Below are positions 1-5,629 of a DNA stretch of 6,242 nucleotides, one piece after another. Location of the stretch: positions 1-6,242 of the forward strand of contig CALBZH010000235.1 of assembly GCA_937889795.1 (NCBI GenBank), given 5' to 3'. Both the position numbers and the translations under genes were made by a program. Numbering within the stretch: position 1 is the stretch's first letter; each line of letters opens with the position of its first letter. The DNA comes from an uncultured Syntrophobacteraceae bacterium (GTDB lineage: Bacteria > Desulfobacterota > Syntrophobacteria > Syntrophobacterales > Syntrophobacteraceae). The notes beneath the pieces are model-generated. The model was not told the origin of the DNA. It saw nothing but the letters and a program-made list of their open reading frames with translations, and searched no databases.

Positions 1-21
1 GCTTCGTCGAAAGGAGGCACC

Positions 22-426
22 ATGTCCCCTGAAGTTGTCTCGCGGAAGCTCGCCAGAATGACCCAATACGTGGCGGAGCTTGAACCTTACAACGCATGCC
101 CCTACGAGCGATTCCTCGTCGACCACTACAAGATCGAGCGACTCATCGAGCTTCTCGTCATGGCGGTTTCAGACATCGTCATTCATCTGCTGGATTCCCG
201 GGGCGAGCCGGCTCCCATCTCCTATCGAACCGCATTCCTGAGGGCCGGTGAAACCGGACTGCTGAGCCCCGAGTTCAGCCAAAGGCTGGCCCTGGGGGCA
301 GGACTTCGCAACATCCTCGTTCACGACTACGAAGAGATCGATTACCCGTTGCTTCATCGCAGCCTCGCCAAGATCGTCGGCGATCTGTCCCGATTCATCG
401 AGGAATGTCTGCCTTATGGCTCCTGA
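22..426 (+). CDS. hepT: HepT-like HEPN-domain ribonuclease toxin (DUF86 family)
   Basis: This 134-residue, all-helical protein has the size and layout of HepT/DUF86 toxins. The HEPN active-site motif RX4HXY is present as R96-NILV-H101-D-Y103. In the family the Arg and His form the RNA-cleaving centre of the dimer, and the Tyr is the residue that the partner MntA nucleotidyltransferase AMPylates to silence the toxin. The ATG at 22 follows a strong AAGGAGG site at 11-17 with good spacing. The expected mntA antitoxin gene would lie just upstream, outside the window. The 21 bases before the start are too few to identify it, though one frame reads open to a stop at 30-32 and would give the short overlap common in such pairs. 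The gene looks intact. The family call is strong; pairing with MntA is inferred. Confidence 0.86.
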   Translation: MSPEVVSRKLARMTQYVAELEPYNACPYERFLVDHYKIERLIELLVMAVSDIVIHLLDSRGEPAPISYRTAFLRAGETGLLSPEFSQRLALGAGLRNILVHDYEEIDYPLLHRSLAKIVGDLSRFIEECLPYGS

Positions 427-479
427 GGACACCGCCGCACAAGAGCGCGATCGTTGAGCGAGCCAATCCCCGAGAAACA

Positions 480-996
480 TCATGCCGGCAAATTGTCAAG
501 CCGGAATCTGAATTCCTCGGGCACATTGGAGTCATCGTATGAGCACTTTAACAGCGTTGATGCCCCCCTCATCCTATAGCCTATAGCCAGCATTTGTTCC
601 GGCTCCGCCCAGTTCGCCAGCTTGAGGCCATCAATCCTCTTGAAATATTTGAGGTTGTTGGTGACCAGGGCAGAGTTGTGGGCCAATGCCGACGAGGCCA
701 GCACCAGGTCGAAGTCGTCCAAGGGGGTTCCTTTGTTTTCGAGGTCGGCCTTGAGCATGCCGAAGACCTCGGCAACCTGCTGGCCCACGACAAGCACAGG
801 AAGCTCGTTCTCGAGCGTTTTCGCCTTGGCGAGATTGGCGGCAACCTGCTTTGCTTTGTAAGCGCCATAGAAGAGCTCCATCAGAGTGACGGTGCTCAGG
901 ATGATGGAATCTTGCAGGTGGCTCTTCAGATGAGAGACGACGTTGGGATGACCTTATCAGAGCGTAGACGACGGTGTCCGTATCGAGCAGGTACAT
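480..996 (-). pseudogene. vapC: VapC-type PIN-domain toxin, frameshifted
   Basis: PIN-domain endoribonuclease toxin, partner of the overlapping VapB gene. Translation starts at 996 with MYLLDTDTVVYAL, the classic first PIN strand with catalytic D5, then leaves frame. The rest (from GHPNVVSHL onward, including MELFYG with E40, PLDDFDLVLAS with D96 and LVTNN) is in another frame. Removing the single A at about 956 restores one continuous protein of 171 residues, with MALK-like codons replaced by ...YALKGHP. Family members usually have about 130-145 residues. The excess is explained by a 7-bp tandem duplication (CCTATAG twice, 573-586): with one copy, the frame would stop after ...EQMLAIG at about 139 residues. 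As written the toxin cannot be made in full. The 1-bp insertion could be an assembly error, but the second lesion argues for real decay. Family assignment is strong. Confidence 0.85.
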
Positions 997-1265
997 CAGA
1001 ATCCCTCAGCAAGCTTCCGTGAACTGCGGCGGTCTTGCTTGATCTCGTCGACGATTTCGGTTTCATTCCTCTCGTCTTCCCACGAGCCGGCGAGATCGAG
1101 CAGGACCTGGGCCGCCAGCGGCTCGGGCGGACGCCGTCGACAAGTGAGATACTCTTTCACCAGGAACAGGATCTGCTGGCTGACGGAGCGATTCTCGGCG
1201 AGGGCCAGCCTCTTGATCGCAGAATACAGCTCGTCCCGAATTCCTTTGATTTGAAGATTCGCCAT
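996..1265 (-). CDS. vapB: VapB-type ribbon-helix-helix antitoxin
   Basis: Antitoxin of 89 residues. Residues 1-40 (MANLQIKGIRDELYSAIKR, then LALAENRSVSQQI and a closing helix) have the short beta strand plus two helices of a ribbon-helix-helix DNA-binding domain, like the FitA group of VapB proteins. The remainder is charged and would be the segment that binds and inhibits the PIN toxin. The ATG at 1265 is preceded by AGGGAGG (1273-1279 on the - strand) at 7-base spacing, a strong site. Its stop overlaps the toxin start by one base (TGATG at 994-998), showing translational coupling. In this family the antitoxin, alone or with toxin, represses its own promoter; the palindromes just upstream are candidate operators. 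The antitoxin is intact although its toxin gene is broken, so it may be a relic antidote. Confidence 0.82.
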   Translation of the reverse strand: MANLQIKGIRDELYSAIKRLALAENRSVSQQILFLVKEYLTCRRRPPEPLAAQVLLDLAGSWEDERNETEIVDEIKQDRRSSRKLAEGF

Positions 1266-1290
1266 CGCATTGCCTCCCTGTCGGTCGATC

Positions 1291-1300
1291 TTTCATGAAA
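1291..1300. promoter_or_regulatory. Perfect 10-bp palindrome upstream of vapB
   Basis: TTTCATGAAA is a perfect palindrome beginning 25 bases upstream of the vapB start codon. Ribbon-helix-helix antitoxins bind short palindromes in their own promoters, so this is a candidate VapB operator. The functional claim is inference only. Confidence 0.28.
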
Positions 1301-1369
1301 CAGTGTTCCACGTTCATGATCCGGTCAACTCTCGTCCAAGAGCAGTACCGCTTCGGGAGAGCCGGAAGC

Positions 1370-1389
1370 AAGTGGGAGCTGCCCCACTT
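1370..1389. repeat. Hairpin with 7-bp stem between the two TA operons
   Basis: AAGTGGG (1370-1376) pairs perfectly with CCCACTT (1383-1389) across a 6-base loop. No T-run follows on either strand, so it is not a standard Rho-independent terminator. It may be a regulatory site or have no function. Confidence 0.3.
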
Positions 1390-1410
1390 GTTCATGCCAG
1401 CCCGTCCTTC

Positions 1411-1423
1411 CACGTTGAACGTG
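1411..1423. promoter_or_regulatory. 13-bp palindrome, possible TA operator
   Basis: CACGTTGAACGTG is a perfect 6-bp inverted repeat around one central base. It lies just before a plausible + strand promoter for the phd-vapC pair, where Phd/YefM proteins usually bind for autoregulation. Operator function is inferred from position and symmetry only. Confidence 0.3.
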
Positions 1424-1432
1424 AATCTGTCC

Positions 1433-1461
1433 TTGATTTTGGTCATTAAAGTAGCCATATT
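1433..1461 (+). promoter_or_regulatory. Possible sigma70-type promoter for phd-vapC
   Basis: TTGATT at 1433-1438 and CATATT at 1456-1461 are separated by 17 bases, an acceptable -35/-10 pair. They lie about 50 bases upstream of the phd start codon in a locally AT-rich stretch. Matches to consensus are partial, so this is tentative. Confidence 0.3.
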
Positions 1462-1512
1462 AGGATCAATATCCGTTGACCATTTGAGGTGCTCTGCTTG
1501 GAGGACGAAGCC

Positions 1513-1794
1513 ATGGAATCGCAATACAGCATCGCCGAGGCCAAAAGCAAGCTGCCGGCGATCATCCATTCCATCGAGAAGGGTGGCACGGCCACGCTCA
1601 CCCGGCACGGCCGAGCCGTGGCGGTTCTGCTGTCGGTCCACGAGTATGAGCGACTGCACCGAAGCGGCGAGGGCTTCTGGGAGAACTTGGAGTCGTTTCG
1701 CCGCCACTTCGAGGCTGACGACGTCGTGATCGAAGAGGCAGACTTCGAAGGGTTGAGGGACTTGTCCCCGGGACGGGAAGTGCTTTGGAGATGA
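1513..1794 (+). CDS. Phd/YefM-family type II antitoxin
   Basis: Antitoxin of 93 residues starting MESQYSIAEAKSKLPAII. The SIAEAKSKLP segment, the following GGTATLTRHGRAVAVLLS stretch and the VHEYERL helix are the signature of the Phd/YefM N-terminal DNA-binding domain. The tail (about residues 60-93, acidic, with ADDVVIEEADFEGLRD) would wrap the toxin. The start at 1513 was preferred over an in-frame ATG at 1489 because GGAGGA at 1500-1505 sits 7 bases before it and because the conserved domain begins there. The stop overlaps the next gene's start (ATGA at 1791-1794), so the two are co-translated. Phd-type antitoxins bind their own promoter region and neutralise the partner by direct contact. 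The partner here is a PIN toxin, a common Phd-VapC pairing. The gene appears intact. Confidence 0.86.
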   Translation: MESQYSIAEAKSKLPAIIHSIEKGGTATLTRHGRAVAVLLSVHEYERLHRSGEGFWENLESFRRHFEADDVVIEEADFEGLRDLSPGREVLWR

Positions 1795-2213
1795 ACTGTT
1801 ACCTTCTGGACACCAACGTGCTCTCCGAGCCCCTCAAGTCGGTTCCCGACCAGTCGAGCATGGCGATGCTCAAGAAGCACCAGGACGAGATCGCGACGGC
1901 AGCCCCCGTGTGGCATGAGCTGCGCTTTGGATGCTTCAGGCTGCCGCCTTCACGGAAGCGGAAGCTGATCGAGAGCTATCTCGATGGTGTCATCCGGCGC
2001 AGCTTGGACATCCTGCCTTATGAGGAACGGGCGGCGGCATGGCATGCGAGCGAGCGAGCCCGGCTGACGGCGCTGGGACGTGCTCCCTCGTTTGTCGACG
2101 GGCAAATTGCCGCCATCGCCAGCGTGAACGGTTTGATCTTGGTGACTCGAAACACGGCCGACTTCGAGCTGTTCCGGGATCTGCAAGTTGTCAACTGGCA
2201 CTCTGCCCCATGA
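1791..2213 (+). CDS. vapC: VapC-family PIN-domain ribonuclease toxin, intact
   Basis: Complete PIN-domain toxin of 140 residues, the usual family length, partner of the Phd-type antitoxin just upstream. The acidic residues that hold Mg2+ for RNA cleavage are all visible: D7 in YLLDTNVLSE, E43 in WHELRFG, D103 in SFVDGQIAA and D124 in NTADF. It ends with the typical LQVVNW motif. The ATG at 1791 was chosen because it makes the ATGA overlap with the antitoxin stop; a TTG at 1785 would add only two residues. GGGAAG at 1775-1780 can serve as ribosome-binding site, and coupling to the antitoxin is likely. Related toxins cut tRNA or other RNA and stop growth; the target here cannot be told from sequence. 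It is only distantly similar to the broken VapC at 480-996, so this is an independent module rather than a duplicate. Confidence 0.9.
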   Translation: MNCYLLDTNVLSEPLKSVPDQSSMAMLKKHQDEIATAAPVWHELRFGCFRLPPSRKRKLIESYLDGVIRRSLDILPYEERAAAWHASERARLTALGRAPSFVDGQIAAIASVNGLILVTRNTADFELFRDLQVVNWHSAP

Positions 2214-2257
2214 AACCGAACATTCATCCTTTGGCCATGAGACCGTAACATTCACCC
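2211..2257 (+). repeat. Two near-identical ~19-bp direct repeats after vapC
   Basis: Copy one is TGAAACCGAACATTCATCC (2211-2229) and copy two is TGAGACCGTAACATTCACCC (2238-2257). They match at 17 positions with one extra base in the second. Copy one includes the vapC stop codon, and copy two ends just before the TTAG target duplication of the insertion sequence. They could be subterminal repeats left by another mobile element (IS21-type elements carry such end repeats) or protein-binding iterons. Neither is proven. Confidence 0.45.
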
Positions 2258-2258
2258 G

Positions 2259-2280
2259 TTAGTTCTACTTCGTCACATTT
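2259..2280 (+). repeat. Left IS end: TTAG target duplication plus 18-bp terminal inverted repeat
   Basis: TTAG at 2259-2262 is the target-site duplication. The inverted repeat at 2263-2280 matches the right end at 17 of 18 positions (A instead of G at repeat position 13). Confidence 0.87.
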
Positions 2281-3758
2281 ATTTAGGCCATATTGAGCCT
2301 TCGCTCGAATCGAACGAATTGGTGTAATCTATTAGCATAGACTTATTTACACAGTACGTTTGATATCTATTATAGTATTTTCAAATGAATTAAACGTTTG
2401 TCATAAATATTCATAGAGTATGATCAGGCCTACTATCATGGACCACTGTGTTGCCGATTTGCCAGCTGTTTGGCATATGCCGAGTCTATTGACGTTTGCT
2501 CGCGGTAGAAGTACGCGGAGCACTTCGACCACATCGTGACAGGAAAGCAATGCGAGGTCTTCCCTGTGTTCGCGACGCATCTCCAGCATGAAGAGCATCG
2601 CAAGCATCACCATGGCCATATGGTGGTGCCAGCAGTGTGCGGAAGGCTCCTTCCCATCCCAAAGCCATACTCGACGATGGAGAACATCAACAGAGAGCGT
2701 GCCCTTTGTGCTATCTCGAAGCGCAACTTCTCTCCAGTCGCTCGCAGGCTGCGCTCCTATCCAGCGATTCACTCTCACGGGCTCAGTCTGCGCGATTCGC
2801 CGTTTTGGCGATCTTCCCTTCGGATGGGTTCGCTCCGGCAGGACCGGGCAAGGATCTTCGGGGTAGATGAGCTGGTCGCAGTGAACGTCGGCCACCCACG
2901 TTTCACCATCAACATCCAGGGCTCGCAGCAACCAGGGTTCTTTTCCATAACCTCCGTCGAAGCTCACCCAACTATGCCGGATTCCCTGCCTGCGCGCGTG
3001 GCGTATCATCTCAAGAGCCAACTGAGCTTTCGTGCGAAAGATCCTCTCCTCCTCGGGGATCCCCGCCCGATCGCACCGCTTGGGCGAATCGATCCACTCT
3101 TGCGAAAGATACAGCCTTTCGTCGATAAGCGTTATGTCGCCGCCACACCCCAACCCCGCGAACACGCCGACTTGGCAATTGTCCACTTTCCCCAGGCGTC
3201 CGTTCCACTGTCGGGCTACCCCGACCGACGTGTCGCCTTTCTTGGCATTCGCGCTTTCATCGACGACCAGAAAACGATCTTGCGAATCTCCAAATGCGTC
3301 GTCCACATCTTTTGCAACCTGATCCATAACCTCTCTGTGGCTCCAAGGAGACTCCGTCATAAAGTGCTGGTAGGACTGGTCGTTGATATCCGGAACCACT
3401 TCGGCCATGCGCTCCATGTTCTTCTGTTCGGACTGGATCAATCCGAACAGGTACTTCCTGGACTGTTCGACAACGTTGCGGGTTCGGCTTGTGAATCAAC
3501 CGCGGAATCTCGCGTGAAACACGCACAATCGCTGAGCAGCGGTTTGGAGAATCCTCTTGTACCGAGGGCATTCCCCTGGCGTGGCGCTCTCCTGGCGACT
3601 GTTTTCGCATGCTTGTTCTGCGGACACGGCCACATTCATGCCCGCCTACATTACAGCAACCACTCGGTTCTGTCCCGCACTTTTTGCGGACCGACCCAAA
3701 CTTCTTCAGATGTCGGACCTACAAAGCATGCTCCATGCGGAAATGCGACGAAGTAGAA
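2263..3758 (-). mobile_element. IS701-like insertion sequence, 1,496 bp, inactive
   Basis: The element is bounded by 18-bp inverted repeats, TTCTACTTCGTCACATTT at the left and the complement of TTCTACTTCGTCGCATTT at the right, differing at one position. TTAG flanks it directly on both sides (2259-2262 and 3759-3762), fitting the 4-bp YTAR target known for IS701-family elements. It holds one - strand transposase gene related to IS701 enzymes. That gene has a stop codon and an internal deletion, so the copy cannot move unless another element supplies transposase. About 120 bases of distinctly AT-rich, gene-free sequence (2281-2400) separate the left repeat from the end of the transposase frame. 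The ends are well preserved despite the dead gene, so insertion was probably not very old. Confidence 0.87.
2401..3639 (-). pseudogene. IS701-family DDE transposase, nonsense mutation and internal deletion
   Basis: Transposase gene filling the insertion sequence. From the ATG at 3639 the frame reads MNVAVSAEQ... then PRYKRILQTAAQRL, hits a TGA at codon 48 (3498-3496), and resumes at once with FTSRTRNVVEQSRKYLFGLI, typical of the family N-terminus. The first catalytic Asp is in FLVVDESANAKKG (codon at 3261-3259), followed by the hallmark TSVGVARQWNGRLGKVDNCQ. The second is in SWVSFDGGYG (2958-2956). Near 2620-2631 the frame jumps from LWDGKEPSAHCWH straight to HHMAMVMLAMLFML. In relatives these are separated by roughly 60 residues that include the YWVER-type helix with the third acid (Glu), so that residue is missing. 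The deletion is in frame and joins two W-H motifs, suggesting recombination at a short repeat. The last ~25 residues look unlike the family. Inactive on two counts. Confidence 0.88.
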
Positions 3759-3762
3759 TTAG
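3741..3762 (-). repeat. Right IS end: 18-bp terminal inverted repeat plus TTAG target duplication
   Basis: On the - strand the repeat at 3758-3741 reads TTCTACTTCGTCGCATTT, and TTAG follows outside at 3759-3762. Similarity stops sharply inside the repeat, which supports these as true element ends. Confidence 0.87.
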
Positions 3763-4341
3763 AGATATGCCCAATATCCGCATGACTTTCTGACTGGGCA
3801 CTTGGCCGACCTGTTGCTTCACGCGCACAGGAACCGGAAAACCCGGATCGCGACCTTGGAGCAATCCAGGCTCGAATCCGGGTTTTCTAGTTTCGGGGCT
3901 GAGCGGGACCGCACTGAGGCGCTGCCTGACGAGGTTTCAAGGACGGTGCAGCCACCCCGTGCCTCCCCCACACTGGCGTTGAACCTGATCGGCCGTGCCT
4001 TCGGCCGGGACCGCACCCTCTCGATCCGCCATGTAGAAACGTTCGTGAAGCGACGCCTGATTCTGGACAGCAGCCCTCGAAGGGGGCCTGCAGCCGACTG
4101 CCGTGAGCGACGAAGCAGTGGCCGGGCTCGCTCGGGCCAGCACACCCGCGATGCGTTGCTTTCGCCTCCATGCCTTGAGGCTCGATTCCGCTGTGCTCGG
4201 AGCAAGCACGCAAACCCACGAGGGATGCGGTTCCCCCCGGCCCAATGCTCCCGTTCTCCGACGACGAGGTGCGGGGGACGGGAAGCCCGGGGACTCTTGC
4301 CGGAGCGAAAGGGGGTGATAGCGGGCATGGCGGCAGGGAAG
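3763..4341. other. GC-rich stretch of ~580 bp with no recognisable gene
   Basis: Several frames on both strands stay open here, but their translations are rich in Arg, Pro, Ser and Gly with no domain I recognise, as GC-rich noncoding DNA often gives. No ribosome-binding site stands out. It contains many short inverted repeats: the 12-bp pair at 3837-3887, ACTGC/GCAGT at 4097-4119, GCCTC/GAGGC at 4164-4181 and GTGCT/AGCAC at 4193-4209. It sits between the insertion sequence and the broken end of a nitroreductase-like gene, so it may be foreign DNA that replaced or interrupted that gene, perhaps a structured noncoding element. I looked for a group II intron domain V and found no convincing match. 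Confidence 0.5.
3837..3887 (-). terminator. Long hairpin, possible bidirectional terminator
   Basis: GAAAACCCGGAT (3837-3848) pairs perfectly with ATCCGGGTTTTC (3876-3887). Inside the 27-base loop a second hairpin, CCTtGGA/TCCAGG, closes on a GCAA tetraloop (3861-3864). The A4-GC core-T4 stem resembles a bidirectional Rho-independent terminator, but the loop is long and the T-run is only four. It lies downstream of the - strand operon, where a terminator would fit. A structured RNA or a mobile-element end is also possible. Confidence 0.38.
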
Positions 4342-4608
4342 CCCCGCGTAGTTCGAGAGATGAGGTGCGTACAACTGGGCACGATAAATCATGTGATGCC
4401 AGCTGGTATTGCCGCCACACGCGGTTACGAGAAGAAGTTTCTCCAGTTCAGAAAGTGGAACGGGCTGATGCTGAGACTGGTAGGCAAATACTCCATCCGG
4501 GATCTCCGCTCCCAGAAAGAAGCGGCGAGAGCGGCGCCCAAGCAGAGCGTCAACGAGTCCAAACGACAGCATCGTTTCAAAACCCGTCGGGATGGTCGCA
4601 GGCTTCAT
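4342..4608 (-). pseudogene. Truncated nitroreductase-like gene, 5' part only
   Basis: The ATG at 4608 is preceded by a GAGG site (4615-4618 on the - strand) at 6-base spacing, and about 89 codons look like genuine protein: ALLGRRSRRFFLGAEIPDGV, then FAYQSQHQPVPLSELEKLLL, CGGNTSWHHMI and APHLSNYAG. The RRSRRF motif, the PLSELE helix and the GN-TSWHH stretch resemble the start of nitroreductase-fold flavoproteins, from memory of such proteins rather than a search. After NYAG (about 4342) the reading turns into Arg/Pro/Ser-rich sequence that stays open to 3937 but has no protein-like character. I place the break there. It is the third gene of a - strand operon, 62 bases after the ferritin-like gene. 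A full flavoprotein would be far longer, so this is probably non-functional. Function is uncertain. Confidence 0.45.
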
Positions 4609-4670
4609 GGAAAACCTCGTCTTCTGGCCTCACAGATCTCAATCGAAGGATGCGCACGCAGTGCGGTGCC

Positions 4671-5582
4671 TTAGCGTAGTGGCGCAAGGGCTTCATTGAT
4701 GCGCACGGCTTGAGCCTCCGTAATCAGGTTGCTCAGAGCTGCCTGATACCGCGGATGCTCCACTCCCGAGAAGATATATTGCCAGCGATAAGCCTGTAGG
4801 ACACCCGAATGAAGAGCTTCCGTTTCGTTGGCTGAAATTGCGGGGCGGCTCGCTCGGTGGAGGTATTCCACATCCGCCCTGCTCTGAGCTTGCAAAATGC
4901 CATCAACGTCTGCAACGAGTCCAATCAGCTCATCGATAGCCCGGTCTCGTTGTTCCAGAGTGAGCTTCGCATCCTCCCTGGGCCATTCCAGTTCATCCAT
5001 GATCGCGTGCGTTGTTTCCTCTTTCCAATGAAACAGGAAGATATCCTTGTACAGCTCCGAGAGGTTCTCGTCAGGTTCGATGCTTTGCTTGTAGTGTTCT
5101 TGTGTGAAGAGCTCGATTTCGAGAATCAAAGCAAGCACGGCCCAGGTGGAATTCTTCAGAACGGCTGCCGCAACCTGATTCGGATCTGGCAGAAACTGGT
5201 ACCCAGGTGGCATCTCGGAAGCCATCATGGGTTCGATGCGCCTGAATAGCTCCTGATGCTTTAATTCTTCTCCACAGAAGCGTATCAGCGCCTCTAGAGT
5301 CACTTGGTCCCCGAGCCAGTGGTCACGCGTGATCTCCAGGATCTTGCCCACGATGAAGCGCTCCACAAATCCGAACATATTGGCATAGGTACGCCCCTGA
5401 ATCTGGCTCAGGAATCGCTTCTGCTCCTCGTTGAGAAAAGTAAGCTGATGTACTTTGGAGATGCCGTCCGGAAGGAATTTCTTGGAAAAATCAAATGCAC
5501 GTCCCCGAATCACATCCTTATCGATATCCCAGCGGACACGCTTTGAAATCTCTATACACTTGGCATAATCGTATGCTGGCAT
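4671..5582 (-). CDS. Ferritin-like diiron-type protein of unknown function
   Basis: Complete, mostly helical protein of 303 residues with metal-ligand motifs of a four-helix diiron fold: E74 in FVERF, E105/E106 and H109 in GEELKHQE, E155/E157 and H163 in LEIELFTQEH, and H185, E188/E189 and H192 in FHWKEETTHAIM. Two ExxH-like motifs plus extra Glu/His suggest a dinuclear iron site, as in ferritin-like oxidases and N-oxygenases such as the AurF group, but I cannot name a specific enzyme. It has no signal peptide or membrane segment, so it should be cytoplasmic. The ATG at 5582 follows AAGGAG (5589-5594) at 6-base spacing. It is 47 bases after the DUF4395-like gene and 62 before the truncated nitroreductase-like gene, all in one direction. 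It appears intact. The fold call is firm; the reaction is unknown. Confidence 0.75.
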   Translation of the reverse strand: MPAYDYAKCIEISKRVRWDIDKDVIRGRAFDFSKKFLPDGISKVHQLTFLNEEQKRFLSQIQGRTYANMFGFVERFIVGKILEITRDHWLGDQVTLEALIRFCGEELKHQELFRRIEPMMASEMPPGYQFLPDPNQVAAAVLKNSTWAVLALILEIELFTQEHYKQSIEPDENLSELYKDIFLFHWKEETTHAIMDELEWPREDAKLTLEQRDRAIDELIGLVADVDGILQAQSRADVEYLHRASRPAISANETEALHSGVLQAYRWQYIFSGVEHPRYQAALSNLITEAQAVRINEALAPLR

Positions 5583-5629
5583 TTTAGGCTCCTTATTGGT
5601 TCACGCAGATTTTCTCATCACGACACTGA

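Noticed and set aside
3..32. Possible C-terminal end of an MntA antitoxin overlapping hepT
   Set aside because: Only nine codons before a stop, too short to identify, although the position fits the family's usual gene arrangement.
594..1022. + strand open frame of 142 codons
   Set aside because: It is antisense to the VapC gene, whose PIN motifs are unmistakable on the - strand.
1063..1707. - strand open frame of 214 codons across the TA control region
   Set aside because: It overlaps both the vapB and phd genes out of frame, has no recognisable domain, and is not supported by a ribosome-binding site.
2536..3756. A + strand open frame of 406 codons
   Set aside because: It is antisense to the IS701-like transposase, whose family motifs are clear on the - strand; it is a shadow of that gene.
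3865..3885. CTCGAATCC resembling a tRNA T-arm
   Set aside because: The flanking bases do not form the 5-bp T stem, and no acceptor, D or anticodon arm can be built around it; the bases belong to the long hairpin.
4201..4235. 34-base GAGC...GGTTC stretch resembling group II intron domain V
   Set aside because: Only the outer four pairs form; the middle stem does not pair and there is no GNRA loop or AGC catalytic triad in the right place.
3802..4674. A + strand open frame of 290 codons
   Set aside because: It crosses the hairpin, the unexplained segment and the antisense of the nitroreductase-like start. Its translation is Arg/Ser-rich with no domain, and no ribosome-binding site precedes it; it is most likely open by chance in GC-rich DNA.
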